Source: Micrococcales bacterium 31B (GTDB lineage: Bacteria; Actinomycetota; Actinomycetes; Actinomycetales; Dermabacteraceae). From it: 64,000 nucleotides of DNA. Shown here one piece after another: positions 17,772-27,044 of this stretch. The translations under genes and the position numbers were made by a program. The notes below the pieces were generated by a model. The model saw nothing but the letters and a program-made list of their open reading frames with translations, was not told the origin of the DNA and did not search any database. Numbering within the stretch: the first letter of the stretch is position 1; each line of letters begins with the position of its first letter. Location of the stretch: NCBI GenBank assembly GCA_022803075.1, contig JAFFTF010000001.1:283059-347058 (forward strand), read 5' to 3'.

Positions 17772-19040
17772 ATGAGGCGAGGCTCGAACCTGCCAGCGTT
17801 GGCGGGCTTCAACGAGACGGTGGTATTCGATTACATTCGCCGCAGCATGCAGGGCATTTCACGAGTGGAGATCGCTCAGCATACGGGGCTTTCGGCGCAG
17901 ACCGTGTCCAACGTGTGCCGCCGCCTGGTCGATCGCAACATGGTGGTCGAGACGCGGGGCGAGCCCCAGGGTAAGGGCAAGCCGCGGGTCATGCTCACTG
18001 TGAACCCCTCCCACGGCTATGCCGTGGGGCTGCACCTTGATCCGCTGCGCACCGCGTGGGCCCTCTACGACATGGCGGGCGAGCCCGTGCGCAGCGGCCG
18101 GGCCCCCACGGCCTTCACGGAGCGACCCGATCACTTCATGGATTGGGTGTGCGGCGAGATTGAGGGCATGATTCGGGACGCCCGGGTGGCTCGTGAGCAG
18201 ATTTTGGGACTGGGCGTCGCCGCTCCGGGCCCGTTGGATCGCGAGCACGGCATCATGCTGACACCGCCTCTGTTCTATAACTGGCGAAACGTGCGGCTCG
18301 CTGCGGGCCTCGAATCGCGTCTCGGGTTGCCGACGCAGCTGGACCGAGATGGTCCGGCCTCGGCCGTGGGCACCCTGTGGTGGGGTGGTCGAGACGGCGC
18401 CGCCGAGGGGGCGGAACGTTCCAGCGGCACGCTGTCGGGAGCGTTCATTTATGTGGGCGCGGGAATAGGCGCTGGCATTGTGCTGAACGGCGAGGTGTAT
18501 CGCGGGCGGGCCTCCACGGCGGGCGAGATTGGACACCTGACGCTCGTGACTCCCCGCTCACGCGCCGAAGATTTGCCCCCGCAGTCGATGGATAGCGGTC
18601 TCGGTCCTCCCGAGCTGGTGCACTGTGCGATGGAGCGGGGCCTCGTGTCGGCCGACACGGACCTGGGGGACCCACACGCCGTAGATAGCGGCGTCCGCGA
18701 GGTGTTGCTGCGCGCCGAGCAGGGTGATGTCGCCGCGGTGGCGCTGCGCGATGCGTACGTCGAAACATTGGCGCGGTTGGGCCTGGGGCTGGTCAATTTG
18801 CTGGAATTGCAGCAGGTGACGTACGGCGGTCCGCGCATCTCCTGGGTGGCTGAGGCCGTGAAGCGGCGGCTGGAGCAGATGCTCGCCGTACATCACGAGG
18901 CCCGCGCCTCGCATCGGGTGGCGGTTTTGGTGTCGCAGGATAGTAAGTTTGACGCTGTACGGGGTGCTGCGGCGCTCGTCTTCAGCGAGCAGTATGCCCC
19001 GCAGTCGCATCATCTCTTGGTGACGATGGAGGGGGCGTAA
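17772..19040 (+). CDS. ROK family transcriptional regulator without the zinc motif
   Basis: A 422-residue protein with an N-terminal winged helix-turn-helix (about 12-65, ISRVEIAQHTGLSAQTVSNV) fused to a ROK sugar-kinase-like domain (VGLHLDPLRTAWALYD, GLGVAAPGPLD, GAFIYVGAGIGAGIVLNGEV, ASTAGEIGHLTLV). The usual ROK zinc motif CxCGxxGCxE is absent: the corresponding stretch reads SRAEDLPPQSMDSGLGPPE. The catalytic-loop position reads RDGP where kinases have NDAN. It is therefore a sugar-sensing regulator rather than a kinase. GAGGAGACGAG precedes the ATG. The stop overlaps the next start as TAATG, coupling it to the DeoR gene. Nearby galT-galK are plausible targets. Confidence 0.88.
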   Translation: MRRGSNLPALAGFNETVVFDYIRRSMQGISRVEIAQHTGLSAQTVSNVCRRLVDRNMVVETRGEPQGKGKPRVMLTVNPSHGYAVGLHLDPLRTAWALYDMAGEPVRSGRAPTAFTERPDHFMDWVCGEIEGMIRDARVAREQILGLGVAAPGPLDREHGIMLTPPLFYNWRNVRLAAGLESRLGLPTQLDRDGPASAVGTLWWGGRDGAAEGAERSSGTLSGAFIYVGAGIGAGIVLNGEVYRGRASTAGEIGHLTLVTPRSRAEDLPPQSMDSGLGPPELVHCAMERGLVSADTDLGDPHAVDSGVREVLLRAEQGDVAAVALRDAYVETLARLGLGLVNLLELQQVTYGGPRISWVAEAVKRRLEQMLAVHHEARASHRVAVLVSQDSKFDAVRGAAALVFSEQYAPQSHHLLVTMEGA

Positions 19041-19963
19041 TGCTGGCTCGACAACGACAGCAGTTGATCTTGCAGGAGATCAGCCGCAATGGAGCAGTGC
19101 GTGTAAGCGAACTGACCGAGCGCTACAACGTGTCGGACATGACGATTCGTCGCGACCTCGACGCGCTGGAACGCGACGGCCTCGTGACGAAGGTTCACGG
19201 GGGCGCCACCTTGCCCGTCGGTCGCAGCGCGGAGGAGATCAGCTTCACCGAGAAGCTGCGTCAGCGCCAAGAAGAGAAGCAGTCCATCGGTGTCGCTGCC
19301 GCGACGTTGATCGCGCCGGGCATGTCGGTGTGCATCTCGGGGGGCACTACGACGTGGGCCGCCGCGAACTACTTGCGCGAGATAGAGAATCTCACCATCA
19401 TCACCAATTCCACGTCGGTGGCCGATGTCTTGTGCGAGAACCCCGTGGTGCGCCAGACCGTCCTGCTGACGGGCGGCGAGCGCACCCCCTCGCACACCCT
19501 CGTGGGGCCGGTGGCTGACAAGATGCTGGCGAGTTATCGCGCCGATGTATGCCTGATCGGGGCGCATGGCATTAGCCCCGATCACGGGCTGACCACCCCG
19601 AATGTGGCGGAGGCCCGCACCAATGAGGTCATGATCGAGTCGTCGAGTCAGTTGATCGTGTTGTGTGACTCGTCGAAGTGGGGCATGGTCGGTCTGGTGC
19701 GATTTGCGACGTTGGAAGACCTCGACGTGCTCGTGACCGATCACTGCACGCCGTCGATGTACGAGGCACTCGAGGGCAAGGTGCGGCGGATCGTGGTGAG
19801 CGAGGCGCCCGAGGGAGCGCACGGCCTGGTGCGGGTCATGCAGGGGGAGGACGCCAGGGTGGCACCGGATTCGCGCTGGTCGCGGTATCACGCCCCAGCG
19901 CGGCCACCCGCCAGCGAGGTAGATGCGGGAACGGGCCCCGCGGCGTCCCCAATAAAACGTTGA
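19040..19963 (+). CDS. DeoR/GlpR family transcriptional regulator
   Basis: A 307-residue repressor. The N-terminal DeoR helix-turn-helix covers residues 1-57: RQQLILQEISRNGAVRVSEL, then YNVSDMTIRRDLDALERDGL, then VHGGA. The C-terminal sugar-phosphate-sensing domain includes SGGTTTWAAA and LIGAHGISPDHGLTTPN. A roughly 50-residue poorly conserved tail follows. Its start overlaps the ROK gene stop by one base. galT begins 71 bp downstream, and that gap holds two direct repeats of the DeoR-operator type, so control of galT-galK is the simplest reading. Confidence 0.93.
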   Translation: MLARQRQQLILQEISRNGAVRVSELTERYNVSDMTIRRDLDALERDGLVTKVHGGATLPVGRSAEEISFTEKLRQRQEEKQSIGVAAATLIAPGMSVCISGGTTTWAAANYLREIENLTIITNSTSVADVLCENPVVRQTVLLTGGERTPSHTLVGPVADKMLASYRADVCLIGAHGISPDHGLTTPNVAEARTNEVMIESSSQLIVLCDSSKWGMVGLVRFATLEDLDVLVTDHCTPSMYEALEGKVRRIVVSEAPEGAHGLVRVMQGEDARVAPDSRWSRYHAPARPPASEVDAGTGPAASPIKR

Positions 19964-19967
19964 AAAA

Positions 19968-19989
19968 TGTTTGAATTGATGTTCGATTA
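19968..19989. promoter_or_regulatory. Probable DeoR operator upstream of galT
   Basis: Two direct repeats, TGTTTGAATT (19968-19977) and TGTTCGATTA (19980-19989), lie 12 bp apart. DeoR-family repressors typically bind such direct repeats. The site overlaps the proposed -35 box. Confidence 0.55.
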
Positions 19990-20000
19990 CGTTGTAGCAT
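19971..20000 (+). promoter_or_regulatory. galT-galK promoter
   Basis: TTGAAT (19971-19976), an 18-bp spacer, and TAGCAT (19995-20000) preceded by TG, as in an extended -10 box. It lies 35 bp before the galT ATG and is overlapped by the repeated operator. Confidence 0.5.
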
Positions 20001-20034
20001 GAGGGAAACGCTCGCTTGATCCAGAGGAACCCAC

Positions 20035-21171
20035 ATGACTCAGCCGGTCATTCACCGCTACACCAAGCCGCTCGCCGACGGTCGCACCCTGCTGTTCTTT
20101 GACGATTCGGCACCCTTTAGCGAGGGCCGGCGTCGTGACGGCGACGACCTGCGCGACCTGCCCGCCCAGGGCCCCGCAGGGCTCATGCGGCTCGACCAGC
20201 TGACGGGGGAGTGGGTCTCCATGGCCCCGCATCGCAACGCGCGCGCCTTCATGCCCCCCGCCGACGAGTGCCCGCTCTGCCCCACTGGGCGCGGCACGGT
20301 ACCGAGCGAGATCCCGACCGAGGACTATGACGTGGTGGCCTTTGGCAATCGCAGCGCGAGTTTCACGGCGCCCGCGCCGGAGGGCCTCGCACCGACGGTC
20401 GGCGGCGACCTGTTTGAGCAGCGCCCCGCCCTCGGCCACTGCGAGGTGATGTGCTTTACGAGCGATCACGAGGCGAGCCTCGGCAGTCTGCCGGTGAGTC
20501 GGCTGCGCACCGTGATCGAGGCGTGGGCCGACCGCACCGAGGCCATCAATGGCATGGAGGGCGTCGAGCAGGTGTTCTGCTTCGAGAACCGCGGCAAGGA
20601 GATCGGGGTGACGTTGCAGCACCCGCACGGTCAGATCTACGGGTACCCGTTTCTCACGCCACGCACCCGCACGATGCTGGAGCGCGCGGCCGCGTACCGG
20701 GCGACGACCGGCCGGAGGCTGCTCGACGACATCGTGGCGGCCGAGATCGAGGCGGGGGAGCGCATCATTATCGCCTCGGAGCACTGGGTCGCGTATGTGC
20801 CCGCGGCGGCACGCTGGCCCGTCGAGATCCACCTCGCGCCGCGTCGCTGCGTCCCCGACCTGGCGGCACTCACGGCGGACGAGCGCGATGACCTCGCGGT
20901 CGTGTACAAAGAGATCCTGCAGCGAGCGGATCGCTACTACGTGCGCGAGGGCGGTGAGTCGGTGCCCCTGCCATACATCGCGGCGTGGCATCAGGCCCCA
21001 GTGCGCGAACTGCGCGAGGAGGCGCGACTGCACCTGCAGTTGTTCTCCGTTCTGCGCGGAGTTGACCGCGTGAAATACCTCGCGGGCAGCGAATCCGCGA
21101 TGGGGGCGTTCGTCTCCGATACGACTCCCGAAAAGATTGCCGCACGATTGAGAGAGGTTGCCAGTGTCTAG
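20035..21171 (+). CDS. galT: Galactose-1-phosphate uridylyltransferase
   Basis: Second enzyme of the Leloir pathway, exchanging UMP between UDP-glucose and galactose-1-phosphate. The 378-residue protein has the zinc-binding ECPLCP segment near residues 80-85 and the active-site triad motif HPHGQIYGYP, in which H198 is the expected UMP-accepting nucleophile. AHxQ-like downstream histidines are present in AAWHQAP. AGAGGAACCC precedes the ATG. galK overlaps its end by 8 bp, so the two are co-translated. Confidence 0.96.
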   Translation: MTQPVIHRYTKPLADGRTLLFFDDSAPFSEGRRRDGDDLRDLPAQGPAGLMRLDQLTGEWVSMAPHRNARAFMPPADECPLCPTGRGTVPSEIPTEDYDVVAFGNRSASFTAPAPEGLAPTVGGDLFEQRPALGHCEVMCFTSDHEASLGSLPVSRLRTVIEAWADRTEAINGMEGVEQVFCFENRGKEIGVTLQHPHGQIYGYPFLTPRTRTMLERAAAYRATTGRRLLDDIVAAEIEAGERIIIASEHWVAYVPAAARWPVEIHLAPRRCVPDLAALTADERDDLAVVYKEILQRADRYYVREGGESVPLPYIAAWHQAPVRELREEARLHLQLFSVLRGVDRVKYLAGSESAMGAFVSDTTPEKIAARLREVASV

Positions 21172-22399
21172 TCTTACGTTCAGCGAGGCTTCGCCTCGGG
21201 AGGCCTGCCTCGATGCCGTGCGGGCTGGTTTCGCCGCCACCTTTGGTGGTCAGGCCGAGGGAGTGTTTTCCGCGCCGGGGCGGGTCAACCTCATCGGCGA
21301 GCACGTGGATTATCAGGCGGGCTGGTGCGTGCCGATGGCGATCTCGCAGCGCGCCTATGTCGCGGCGAGGCGTACCCACGATGACCGCCTGAGACTCGCC
21401 TCGTCGTACGCCGAGGGCGTCGTGGAGGTGCGGGTGAGCACCCTGCAGCCGGCTGACCTTACGGGCGTATGGGCCGCCTACCTCGCGGGGGTGCCGTGGG
21501 CGCTGCGCGACGCGCACCCCCTGCCCCCCGGCGCGGGTCTCGAAATCTACCTGTATTCGGAGGTTCCGGCCGGCGCCGGCCTCTCGTCGAGCGCGGCCAT
21601 CGAATGCGCCACGGCCCTCGCCTTCAATCACCTCTTCGGCCTCGGGGCCAGCGACCTCGACCTCATTCGCGCGGCGATCTCCGCCGAGAATGATTTCGTG
21701 GGCGCCTCCACCGGCGGCCTGGACCAGTCGGCATCGGTGTTATGCCGCGAGGGCCATGCGTTGCTGCTGGACTGCCGCGACACGTCCACGCAGCAGGTGC
21801 CGTGGAACCTCGCCGACCAGGGTCTCGCCCTGCTCGTGATCGACACGCGCTCACCGCATTCGCTCAGCGACGGCCAATACAACAATCGGCGCGCCGCGAG
21901 TGAGCTCGGCGCCGAGCTGCTCGGGGTGACAACCCTGCGCGACTATGTCGATGCGGGGGGTGGCGCCGCAGCGGCCGCTGCGGCCGTGATGCAGGCGGCC
22001 CCGGCCGCACGAGCCGATGAGCTGGCCCGCCGCGTGCGGCACATCGTGAGCGAGATGGAACGCACCCGAGCGTTCGCAACCCTCCTCCAAGCGGGCAGCG
22101 TACGTGAGAATTTGGGACGCCTCGGTGAACTGTTGAATGCGTCGCACGAGTCCCTGCGCCACGACTACGAGGTCACCTGCATCGAGCTGGACGTCGCGGT
22201 CGACGCGGCCCGCGCGTCCGGTGCCCACGGGGCCCGCATGACGGGCGGCGGATTCGGAGGCTCGGCCATTGCCCTGGTGGAATCCGATGCCGCACTGACC
22301 GTGGCGCAGCAGGTCGCAAAAGCCTATGCCGACCACTCTCTCGCGGCGCCCCAGTTTTTCGTGGTGGCACCGGCCGAGGGGGCTCGGCGCGAGGACTAG
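21164..22399 (+). CDS. galK: Galactokinase
   Basis: GHMP kinase that phosphorylates galactose at C1. The 411-residue enzyme carries the galactokinase signature GRVNLIGEHVDYQAGW near residues 39-54, the ATP loop PAGAGLSSSAAIE, and the C-terminal glycine motif MTGGGFGGSAIAL. GTG at 21164 is chosen over TTG 21158 because AGAGAGG is six bases upstream. It overlaps galT by 8 bp. Its TAG stop shares the bases CTAG with the stop of the convergent deaminase gene. Confidence 0.96.
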   Translation: MSSLTFSEASPREACLDAVRAGFAATFGGQAEGVFSAPGRVNLIGEHVDYQAGWCVPMAISQRAYVAARRTHDDRLRLASSYAEGVVEVRVSTLQPADLTGVWAAYLAGVPWALRDAHPLPPGAGLEIYLYSEVPAGAGLSSSAAIECATALAFNHLFGLGASDLDLIRAAISAENDFVGASTGGLDQSASVLCREGHALLLDCRDTSTQQVPWNLADQGLALLVIDTRSPHSLSDGQYNNRRAASELGAELLGVTTLRDYVDAGGGAAAAAAAVMQAAPAARADELARRVRHIVSEMERTRAFATLLQAGSVRENLGRLGELLNASHESLRHDYEVTCIELDVAVDAARASGAHGARMTGGGFGGSAIALVESDAALTVAQQVAKAYADHSLAAPQFFVVAPAEGARRED

Positions 22400-23460
22400 G
22401 CAGAATCTCCCGGAGCGGCCAGCCAGGCTTCGACATCTCCCAGCGCCGTGGCGAGGGCCTCCGAGTCGAGCCGTGATGCCAGCAGGGAACGGCGCGCCAA
22501 CTCGGCCAGCTCGGCGTCCAAAAACCCCACCGACCGCGCGGTTTCGTACTGTGCGAGCAGCCGCGAACCGAAGATGAGTGGGTCGTCCGCACCCAACGCT
22601 ATGCGGGCGCCCGCGTCGAAGAGCTGACGCAGGGGCACCTGCTCGGCGCTGGCATAGACGCCGAGTGCGACATTGGAGGCGGGGCATACCTCGAGGGCGA
22701 TACCGTCGGCGACCACCCGTTCGAGCAGTCGCGGATCCTCGGCGAGGCGCACGCCGTGGCCCAACCGATCGGGCCGCAGCGCGACCAACACCTGATGGAT
22801 GTGGTCGGTGCCCAAGAGCTCGCCCGCGTGTGGAACGCTGAGCAGGTCCGCCCGGCGAGCAATCTGAAACGCGTGCGCAAACTCGCTGGTGTCTCCGCGA
22901 CGCTCGTCGTTGGAGAGCCCAAACCCGATGACGGAATCGGAGCCCGCGTGCTGCGCGGCGAGGCGGGCGAGGATGCGTGCGTCCAGCGGGTGGCGCATGC
23001 GGGAGGCCGCCACGATGACCCCGACCGATATGCCATGGCGGTGGGCCGCGAGGCGCGCCTCGTCGAGCACAATCTCGATGGCGGGCGTGATGCCTCCGAC
23101 GAAGGGCGCATACGCGGTCGGGTCCACCTGGATCTCGAGGCGCCGCGAGCCCTCGGCGGCGTCATCGGCGACGGCCTCGTCCACGATGCGTCGCATGATG
23201 CGTTCGCTGCGCACGACGGCTCGCGCGGAATCATAGTTGCGTTGAAAACGAAACCAGCCCCGGTCTGCGTCGTCGAGTTGCAGGTCCGTGCCCTCTCGCA
23301 GGGCAGTGGGGAGGCGGACTCCCTGCGCATCGGCGCAGTCTCGCAGAGTCTGTAGGCGCATGGAGCCCGTGAAATGCAGATGTAAGTGTGCTTTGGGGAG
23401 CGTGCGCAGGTCTCGGCTGCCAGGCGGGGGAGCGCTGCTCCCGGGCGTGCGGGACATCAT
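22396..23460 (-). CDS. add: Adenosine deaminase family protein
   Basis: An amidohydrolase-fold purine deaminase of 354 residues. The metal and active-site motifs are present: PKAHLHLHFTGSM (HxH) near residues 23-35, VPHAGE, RLGHGVR and GADDPLIF. Adenosine is the likely substrate, releasing inosine for purine salvage, but adenine or another aminopurine cannot be excluded from motifs alone. Translation can begin at either of two adjacent ATG codons. The first is preceded by TAACCT-N6, so the mRNA is probably leaderless although GGAG lies within the spacer. The gene converges with galK and the two stop codons overlap. Confidence 0.88.
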   Translation of the reverse strand: MMSRTPGSSAPPPGSRDLRTLPKAHLHLHFTGSMRLQTLRDCADAQGVRLPTALREGTDLQLDDADRGWFRFQRNYDSARAVVRSERIMRRIVDEAVADDAAEGSRRLEIQVDPTAYAPFVGGITPAIEIVLDEARLAAHRHGISVGVIVAASRMRHPLDARILARLAAQHAGSDSVIGFGLSNDERRGDTSEFAHAFQIARRADLLSVPHAGELLGTDHIHQVLVALRPDRLGHGVRLAEDPRLLERVVADGIALEVCPASNVALGVYASAEQVPLRQLFDAGARIALGADDPLIFGSRLLAQYETARSVGFLDAELAELARRSLLASRLDSEALATALGDVEAWLAAPGDSA

Positions 23461-23466
23461 GACTCC

Positions 23467-23472
23467 AGGTTA
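23467..23472 (-). promoter_or_regulatory. -10 box of leaderless add promoter
   Basis: Reverse-strand TAACCT with six bases to the ATG, the same spacing as before menB, menC, menF and dacB. Confidence 0.5.
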
Positions 23473-23545
23473 CACACCGTGACGCGACGCCGCGCGCCGC
23501 CCCCCGAGGAGGCAGCGCGCGGCGGCGACATGATTCACCCGCCGC

Positions 23546-24817
23546 TCAGGCGAGCAACTTCTGCAGGCGACCGATGCCCTCCGCGATGTCGGCATCGGAG
23601 GTTGCGTACGAGAAGCGCAGGTATCCACCGGGGCCGAACGCCTCGCCGGGAACCGCGGCCACCTCGGCCTCTTCGAGCAGCAACTCGGCCAACTCGGCGC
23701 TCGTGGCGGCAGTGCGACCGTTAATGTCGCGACCCAGCAGGCCGGTCACGTCGGCGTACACGTAAAACGCGCCGGTGGGGGTGGGGCACTCGACTCCATC
23801 GATCTCGTTCAGCATCGACACGATCAACTGGCGGCGGCGATCAAACGCGGTCGCCATCTCGGCCACGGCCGACAGGTCGCCCTGCACGGCGGTCAAGGCC
23901 GCGTACTGCGCGACATTATTGACGTTCGAGGTGAGGTGCGACTGCAGGTTCGAGGCGGCCTTGATGACGTCGGCGGGGCCGATCATCCAGCCCACCCGCC
24001 AGCCGGTCATCGCGTAGGTCTTCGCCACGCCGTTCAGCAGGATGCAGGTGTCTTTGAGGGCCGGAACCGCGGCGAGAATGCTCACGAACTCGGTGCCGTC
24101 ATAGACGTGGTGCTGGTAGATCTCGTCGCTGATGACCCAGATGCCGTGGGCGAGCGCCCATTCGCCGATTGCGGTGATCTGCTCGCGAGAATAGGTGGCA
24201 CCCGTGGGGTTGGAGGGCGAGCACAGCAGCAAGGCCTTCGTGCGTTCGGTGCGAGCCGATTCGAGTTGTTCGACGCTGACGAGGTAGCCCTGGTCTGCGC
24301 CCGCAAAGACCTCCACGGGGGTCGCGCCCGCCAGCTTGGCGGCCTCGGGGTAGGTGGTCCAGTACGGGGCGGGCAGCAACAGCTCGTCACCGGGGCCGAG
24401 TACCGCCGCGAAGGCCTGGTACACGGCCTGCTTGCCGCCGTTGGTGACCAGCACCTGGGCGGCGTCCACGGTCACCTGATTGTCGCGCAGGGTCTTGTCA
24501 GCGATGGCCTGGCGCAGGGCGGGGAGGCCGGCTGCGGGCGTGTACCGGTGTGCGGCGGGGTTGGAGCAGGCCGCAATGGCCGCGTCCACGATGTACTGCG
24601 GGGTTGGAAAATCGGGTTCGCCGCCCGCGAAGACGATGACGGGTCGGCCCTCGGCCTTCAACGTCTTGGCTTTCGCGTCGACCTTAAGCGTCGCGGACTC
24701 GGCGATGGCCGCGATGCGCGTGCTGAGTCGCTGCGGGCCCGTCGGGGTGCCGGACGCCGCGGTGGCGGGGTTGGTTGGCTGAGGCTGGGTTTGCGGGGCT
24801 TCGTTCACGGCACTCAT
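23546..24817 (-). CDS. Class I/II (aspartate-type) aminotransferase
   Basis: A 423-residue fold-type I PLP transaminase, best fitting subgroup Ib aspartate aminotransferase. Landmarks are [41 protein letters not shown] (substrate carboxylate/PLP), [13 protein letters not shown], and the Schiff-base lysine in [16 protein letters not shown]. The arginine in RFSYATSD fits substrate carboxylate binding. The ATG at 24817 starts a roughly 30-residue Q/P/T-rich leader before the conserved domain; the frame is open to 24940 but that extension lacks support. It transcribes away from tRNA-Trp, with 223 bp between them and no gene seen there. Confidence 0.9.
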   Translation of the reverse strand: MSAVNEAPQTQPQPTNPATAASGTPTGPQRLSTRIAAIAESATLKVDAKAKTLKAEGRPVIVFAGGEPDFPTPQYIVDAAIAACSNPAAHRYTPAAGLPALRQAIADKTLRDNQVTVDAAQVLVTNGGKQAVYQAFAAVLGPGDELLLPAPYWTTYPEAAKLAGATPVEVFAGADQGYLVSVEQLESARTERTKALLLCSPSNPTGATYSREQITAIGEWALAHGIWVISDEIYQHHVYDGTEFVSILAAVPALKDTCILLNGVAKTYAMTGWRVGWMIGPADVIKAASNLQSHLTSNVNNVAQYAALTAVQGDLSAVAEMATAFDRRRQLIVSMLNEIDGVECPTPTGAFYVYADVTGLLGRDINGRTAATSAELAELLLEEAEVAAVPGEAFGPGGYLRFSYATSDADIAEGIGRLQKLLA

Positions 24818-25040
24818 TTTGTCAGATGCAGCACTATTGACCGCAGCGAATTCGACCTGCGAGAAAACTATGAGTATGATCTTCCGTAGCGGAAATCCGC
24901 AGTCGATGCGGCGCGCCTTCAAGTGGCTCCGTGGCGGCACGGCAGCGACCTCCTTTACGAGGGTCGCGAAGTGTTCGCTAGGAGGCAGATCGGTGGCGCG
25001 GTGGTGAACCCTCCCGTAGGGTGAAACGGTCAGTCGACTT

Positions 25041-25113
25041 AGGGTAGTGGCGCAATTGGTAGCGCAGCGGTCTCCAAAACCGCAGGTTGCAGGTTCGAGT
25101 CCTGTCTGCCCTG
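25041..25113 (+). tRNA. tRNA-Trp (CCA)
   Basis: A complete 73-nt cloverleaf. The acceptor stem AGGGTAG pairs with CTGCCCT (one G-T pair), and the anticodon arm is GCGGT-CTCCAAA-ACCGC with anticodon CCA at 25074-25076. The T arm contains GGTTCGAGTCC. The 3' CCA is not encoded. It lies just before secE, a position tRNA-Trp often holds. Confidence 0.96.
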
Positions 25114-25186
25114 CTCGACAGGCCTAGCGAATGATTCATTTGCCGGGCTTTTCGTTTAGATACAAGCATGTAAAGGTGGCCACCGA

Positions 25187-25432
25187 ATGAGCGAAAATGC
25201 GGTAACCGTGGGCGGCCAGAAGCAGGTTGACAAGAAGCGGGGCCTGTTCGCCCGCGTTGCGTTGTTCGTCCGCCAGGTCGTCGAAGAGCTTCGCAAGGTG
25301 GTTCGCCCCACCCCGAAGGAACTCACGAACTACAGCATCGTGGTGCTGGTGTTCCTGCTCGTCTTCATGCTCGCTGTGTTCGGCATCGACTACGGTCTCA
25401 ATGCCCTCGCGGGCTTCGCCTTCACCAACTAA
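25187..25432 (+). CDS. secE: Preprotein translocase subunit SecE
   Basis: Essential stabilising subunit of the SecYEG channel. The 81-residue protein has a charged N-terminal amphipathic region ([20 protein letters not shown], with the family's KVVRPT/PT-KE signature) and a single C-terminal transmembrane helix ([20 protein letters not shown]). The length is typical of the one-helix Gram-positive form. AAAGG precedes the ATG at a long spacing. nusG follows 52 bp later, the conserved order. Confidence 0.95.
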   Translation: MSENAVTVGGQKQVDKKRGLFARVALFVRQVVEELRKVVRPTPKELTNYSIVVLVFLLVFMLAVFGIDYGLNALAGFAFTN

Positions 25433-25484
25433 GTTCATGCCGGGCGCAGGGCGCCCGCAGTCATTTATTGAAAGAGTTCGCAAC

Positions 25485-26513
25485 GTGTCTGACGCGTCCA
25501 ACGCACCTGAAGATCTCGAAACGCCCTTCGCCGCCGATTCCGACGCCGCCGCAGGTGACGTCGCGGACTCGGGCGCCGCAGCAGGCACCGTGGTGCCCGA
25601 CCAGGCTCCTTTCTCCGCGGCCGTCGACGAGGCCGAAGCGTCGGATGCCAGCGAAACCGTTGAGAGCACGGACGCCGCCGCCGAAGCTCCCTTGGACTTC
25701 TCGGACATCGAGATCCCCGACTCGACGCCCGCCGCTGAAGACGCCATCGTGTCCGACTCCGGTTCGGTATTCGCGGAGGCCGCTGACGAGGAGGCCGACG
25801 TGGTTGTGGCCACCGAGGCGTCCGAACTGACCGCCGACGCCGAGGCCGAACTGGGCTCGGAGGCCACCGACGAAGACCCCGCCGAGGGTGACGCTGATGC
25901 AGAGCCCGAGGTCGACCCGGTCGAAGAACTGCGCCGCGAACTGCTGGTGCAAGACGGCGACTGGTTCGTGATCCACTCCTACGCGGGCTACGAGAACCGC
26001 GTCAAGCTGAACCTCAGTACGCGTATTCAGACGCAGTCGATGGAAGATTTCATCTTCCAGATCGAGGTTCCCATGGAGGACGTCACCGAGATCAAGAACG
26101 GCCAGCCGAAGGCCGTTCGCCGCGTGCGGATTCCCGGCTACGTGCTCGTACGCATGGAACTCACCGATGAATCCTGGGGTGTAGTTCGCCACACGCCCGG
26201 CGTCACCGGTTTCGTGGGCAACGCTCACGCGCCCGTGCCGCTGCGCCTTGACGAGGTCGTTTCCATGCTAGCCCCCGCCCGCGTGGCCGAACAGAAGGTC
26301 GCCGCGGCGCCCAAGAAGCGCAAGGCCCCGGTCGCCACGACTGTCTTCGAGATCGGTGAGGCTGTTACTGTTATGGACGGCCCCTTCGAGACGATGGACG
26401 CCACGGTGGTCGAGATTACGCCCGAGCAGCACAAGCTGCGCGTACTCGTGAACCTCTTTGGCCGCGAAACCCCGGTCGAATTGAACTACAGCCAGGTCGC
26501 CAAGATCCAGTAG
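25485..26513 (+). CDS. nusG: Transcription termination/antitermination factor NusG
   Basis: RNA polymerase-bound elongation factor of 342 residues. The NGN domain starts near residue 157 ([20 protein letters not shown]), with [13 protein letters not shown] and the TPGVTGFVG segment. The KOW domain near residues 285-342 includes [19 protein letters not shown] and [14 protein letters not shown]. About 155 N-terminal residues are a very acidic D/E/A-rich extension, an exaggerated form of a feature seen in other actinobacterial NusG proteins. GTG at 25485 has AAAGAG eight bases upstream; ATG 25437 is an in-frame alternative without such a site. Confidence 0.95.
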   Translation: MSDASNAPEDLETPFAADSDAAAGDVADSGAAAGTVVPDQAPFSAAVDEAEASDASETVESTDAAAEAPLDFSDIEIPDSTPAAEDAIVSDSGSVFAEAADEEADVVVATEASELTADAEAELGSEATDEDPAEGDADAEPEVDPVEELRRELLVQDGDWFVIHSYAGYENRVKLNLSTRIQTQSMEDFIFQIEVPMEDVTEIKNGQPKAVRRVRIPGYVLVRMELTDESWGVVRHTPGVTGFVGNAHAPVPLRLDEVVSMLAPARVAEQKVAAAPKKRKAPVATTVFEIGEAVTVMDGPFETMDATVVEITPEQHKLRVLVNLFGRETPVELNYSQVAKIQ

Positions 26514-26611
26514 TTCCCCAAGATTTGATGCGCTCACTCAGATGGGCGCATTCAAAGTGGGAGAGAGCAGCAACGCCCTCGCCCGAACCACAACACATTT
26601 AAGGAATACTC

Positions 26612-27043
26612 ATGCCTCCCAAGAAGAAGGTCTCCGGCTACATCAAGCTGCAGATCAAGGCTGGCGCCGCTACTCCTGCACCCCCGATTGGTCCCGCACT
26701 GGGTGCCAAGGGTGTCAACATCATGGAGTTCTGCAAGGCGTACAACGCTGCCACCGAAAGCCAGCGCGGCAACATCATCCCCGTGGAAATCACGGTGTAC
26801 GAAGACCGCTCCTTCACCTTCATCACGAAGACGCCTCCGGCTGCTGAACTGATCAAGAAGGCCGCCGGCGTACCCAAGGGCTCGGCGACCCCTCACACGG
26901 TCAAGGTGGCCGCCATCACCGACGCGCAGGTTCGTGAAATCGCGCAGACGAAGATGGAAGATTTGAACGCAAACGACATCGATGCGGCCGCGAAGATCAT
27001 CGCCGGCACCGCTCGCTCGATGGGCATTAAGGTGGAGGGCTAA
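26612..27043 (+). CDS. rplK: 50S ribosomal protein L11
   Basis: Binds the GTPase-associated region of 23S rRNA. The 143-residue sequence is typical from start to end: [38 protein letters not shown], and the C-terminal [20 protein letters not shown]-like RNA-binding end (here [20 protein letters not shown]). TAAGGA precedes the ATG. A 98-bp leader after nusG contains a weak hairpin (GATGCGC with GCGCATT). rplA starts one base after its stop. Confidence 0.97.
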   Translation: MPPKKKVSGYIKLQIKAGAATPAPPIGPALGAKGVNIMEFCKAYNAATESQRGNIIPVEITVYEDRSFTFITKTPPAAELIKKAAGVPKGSATPHTVKVAAITDAQVREIAQTKMEDLNANDIDAAAKIIAGTARSMGIKVEG

Positions 27044-27044
27044 C

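Noticed and set aside
24818-25040. A small gene between the aspartate aminotransferase gene and tRNA-Trp
   Set aside because: Short open frames exist but none has a ribosome binding site or recognisable sequence; the stretch is treated as promoter region.
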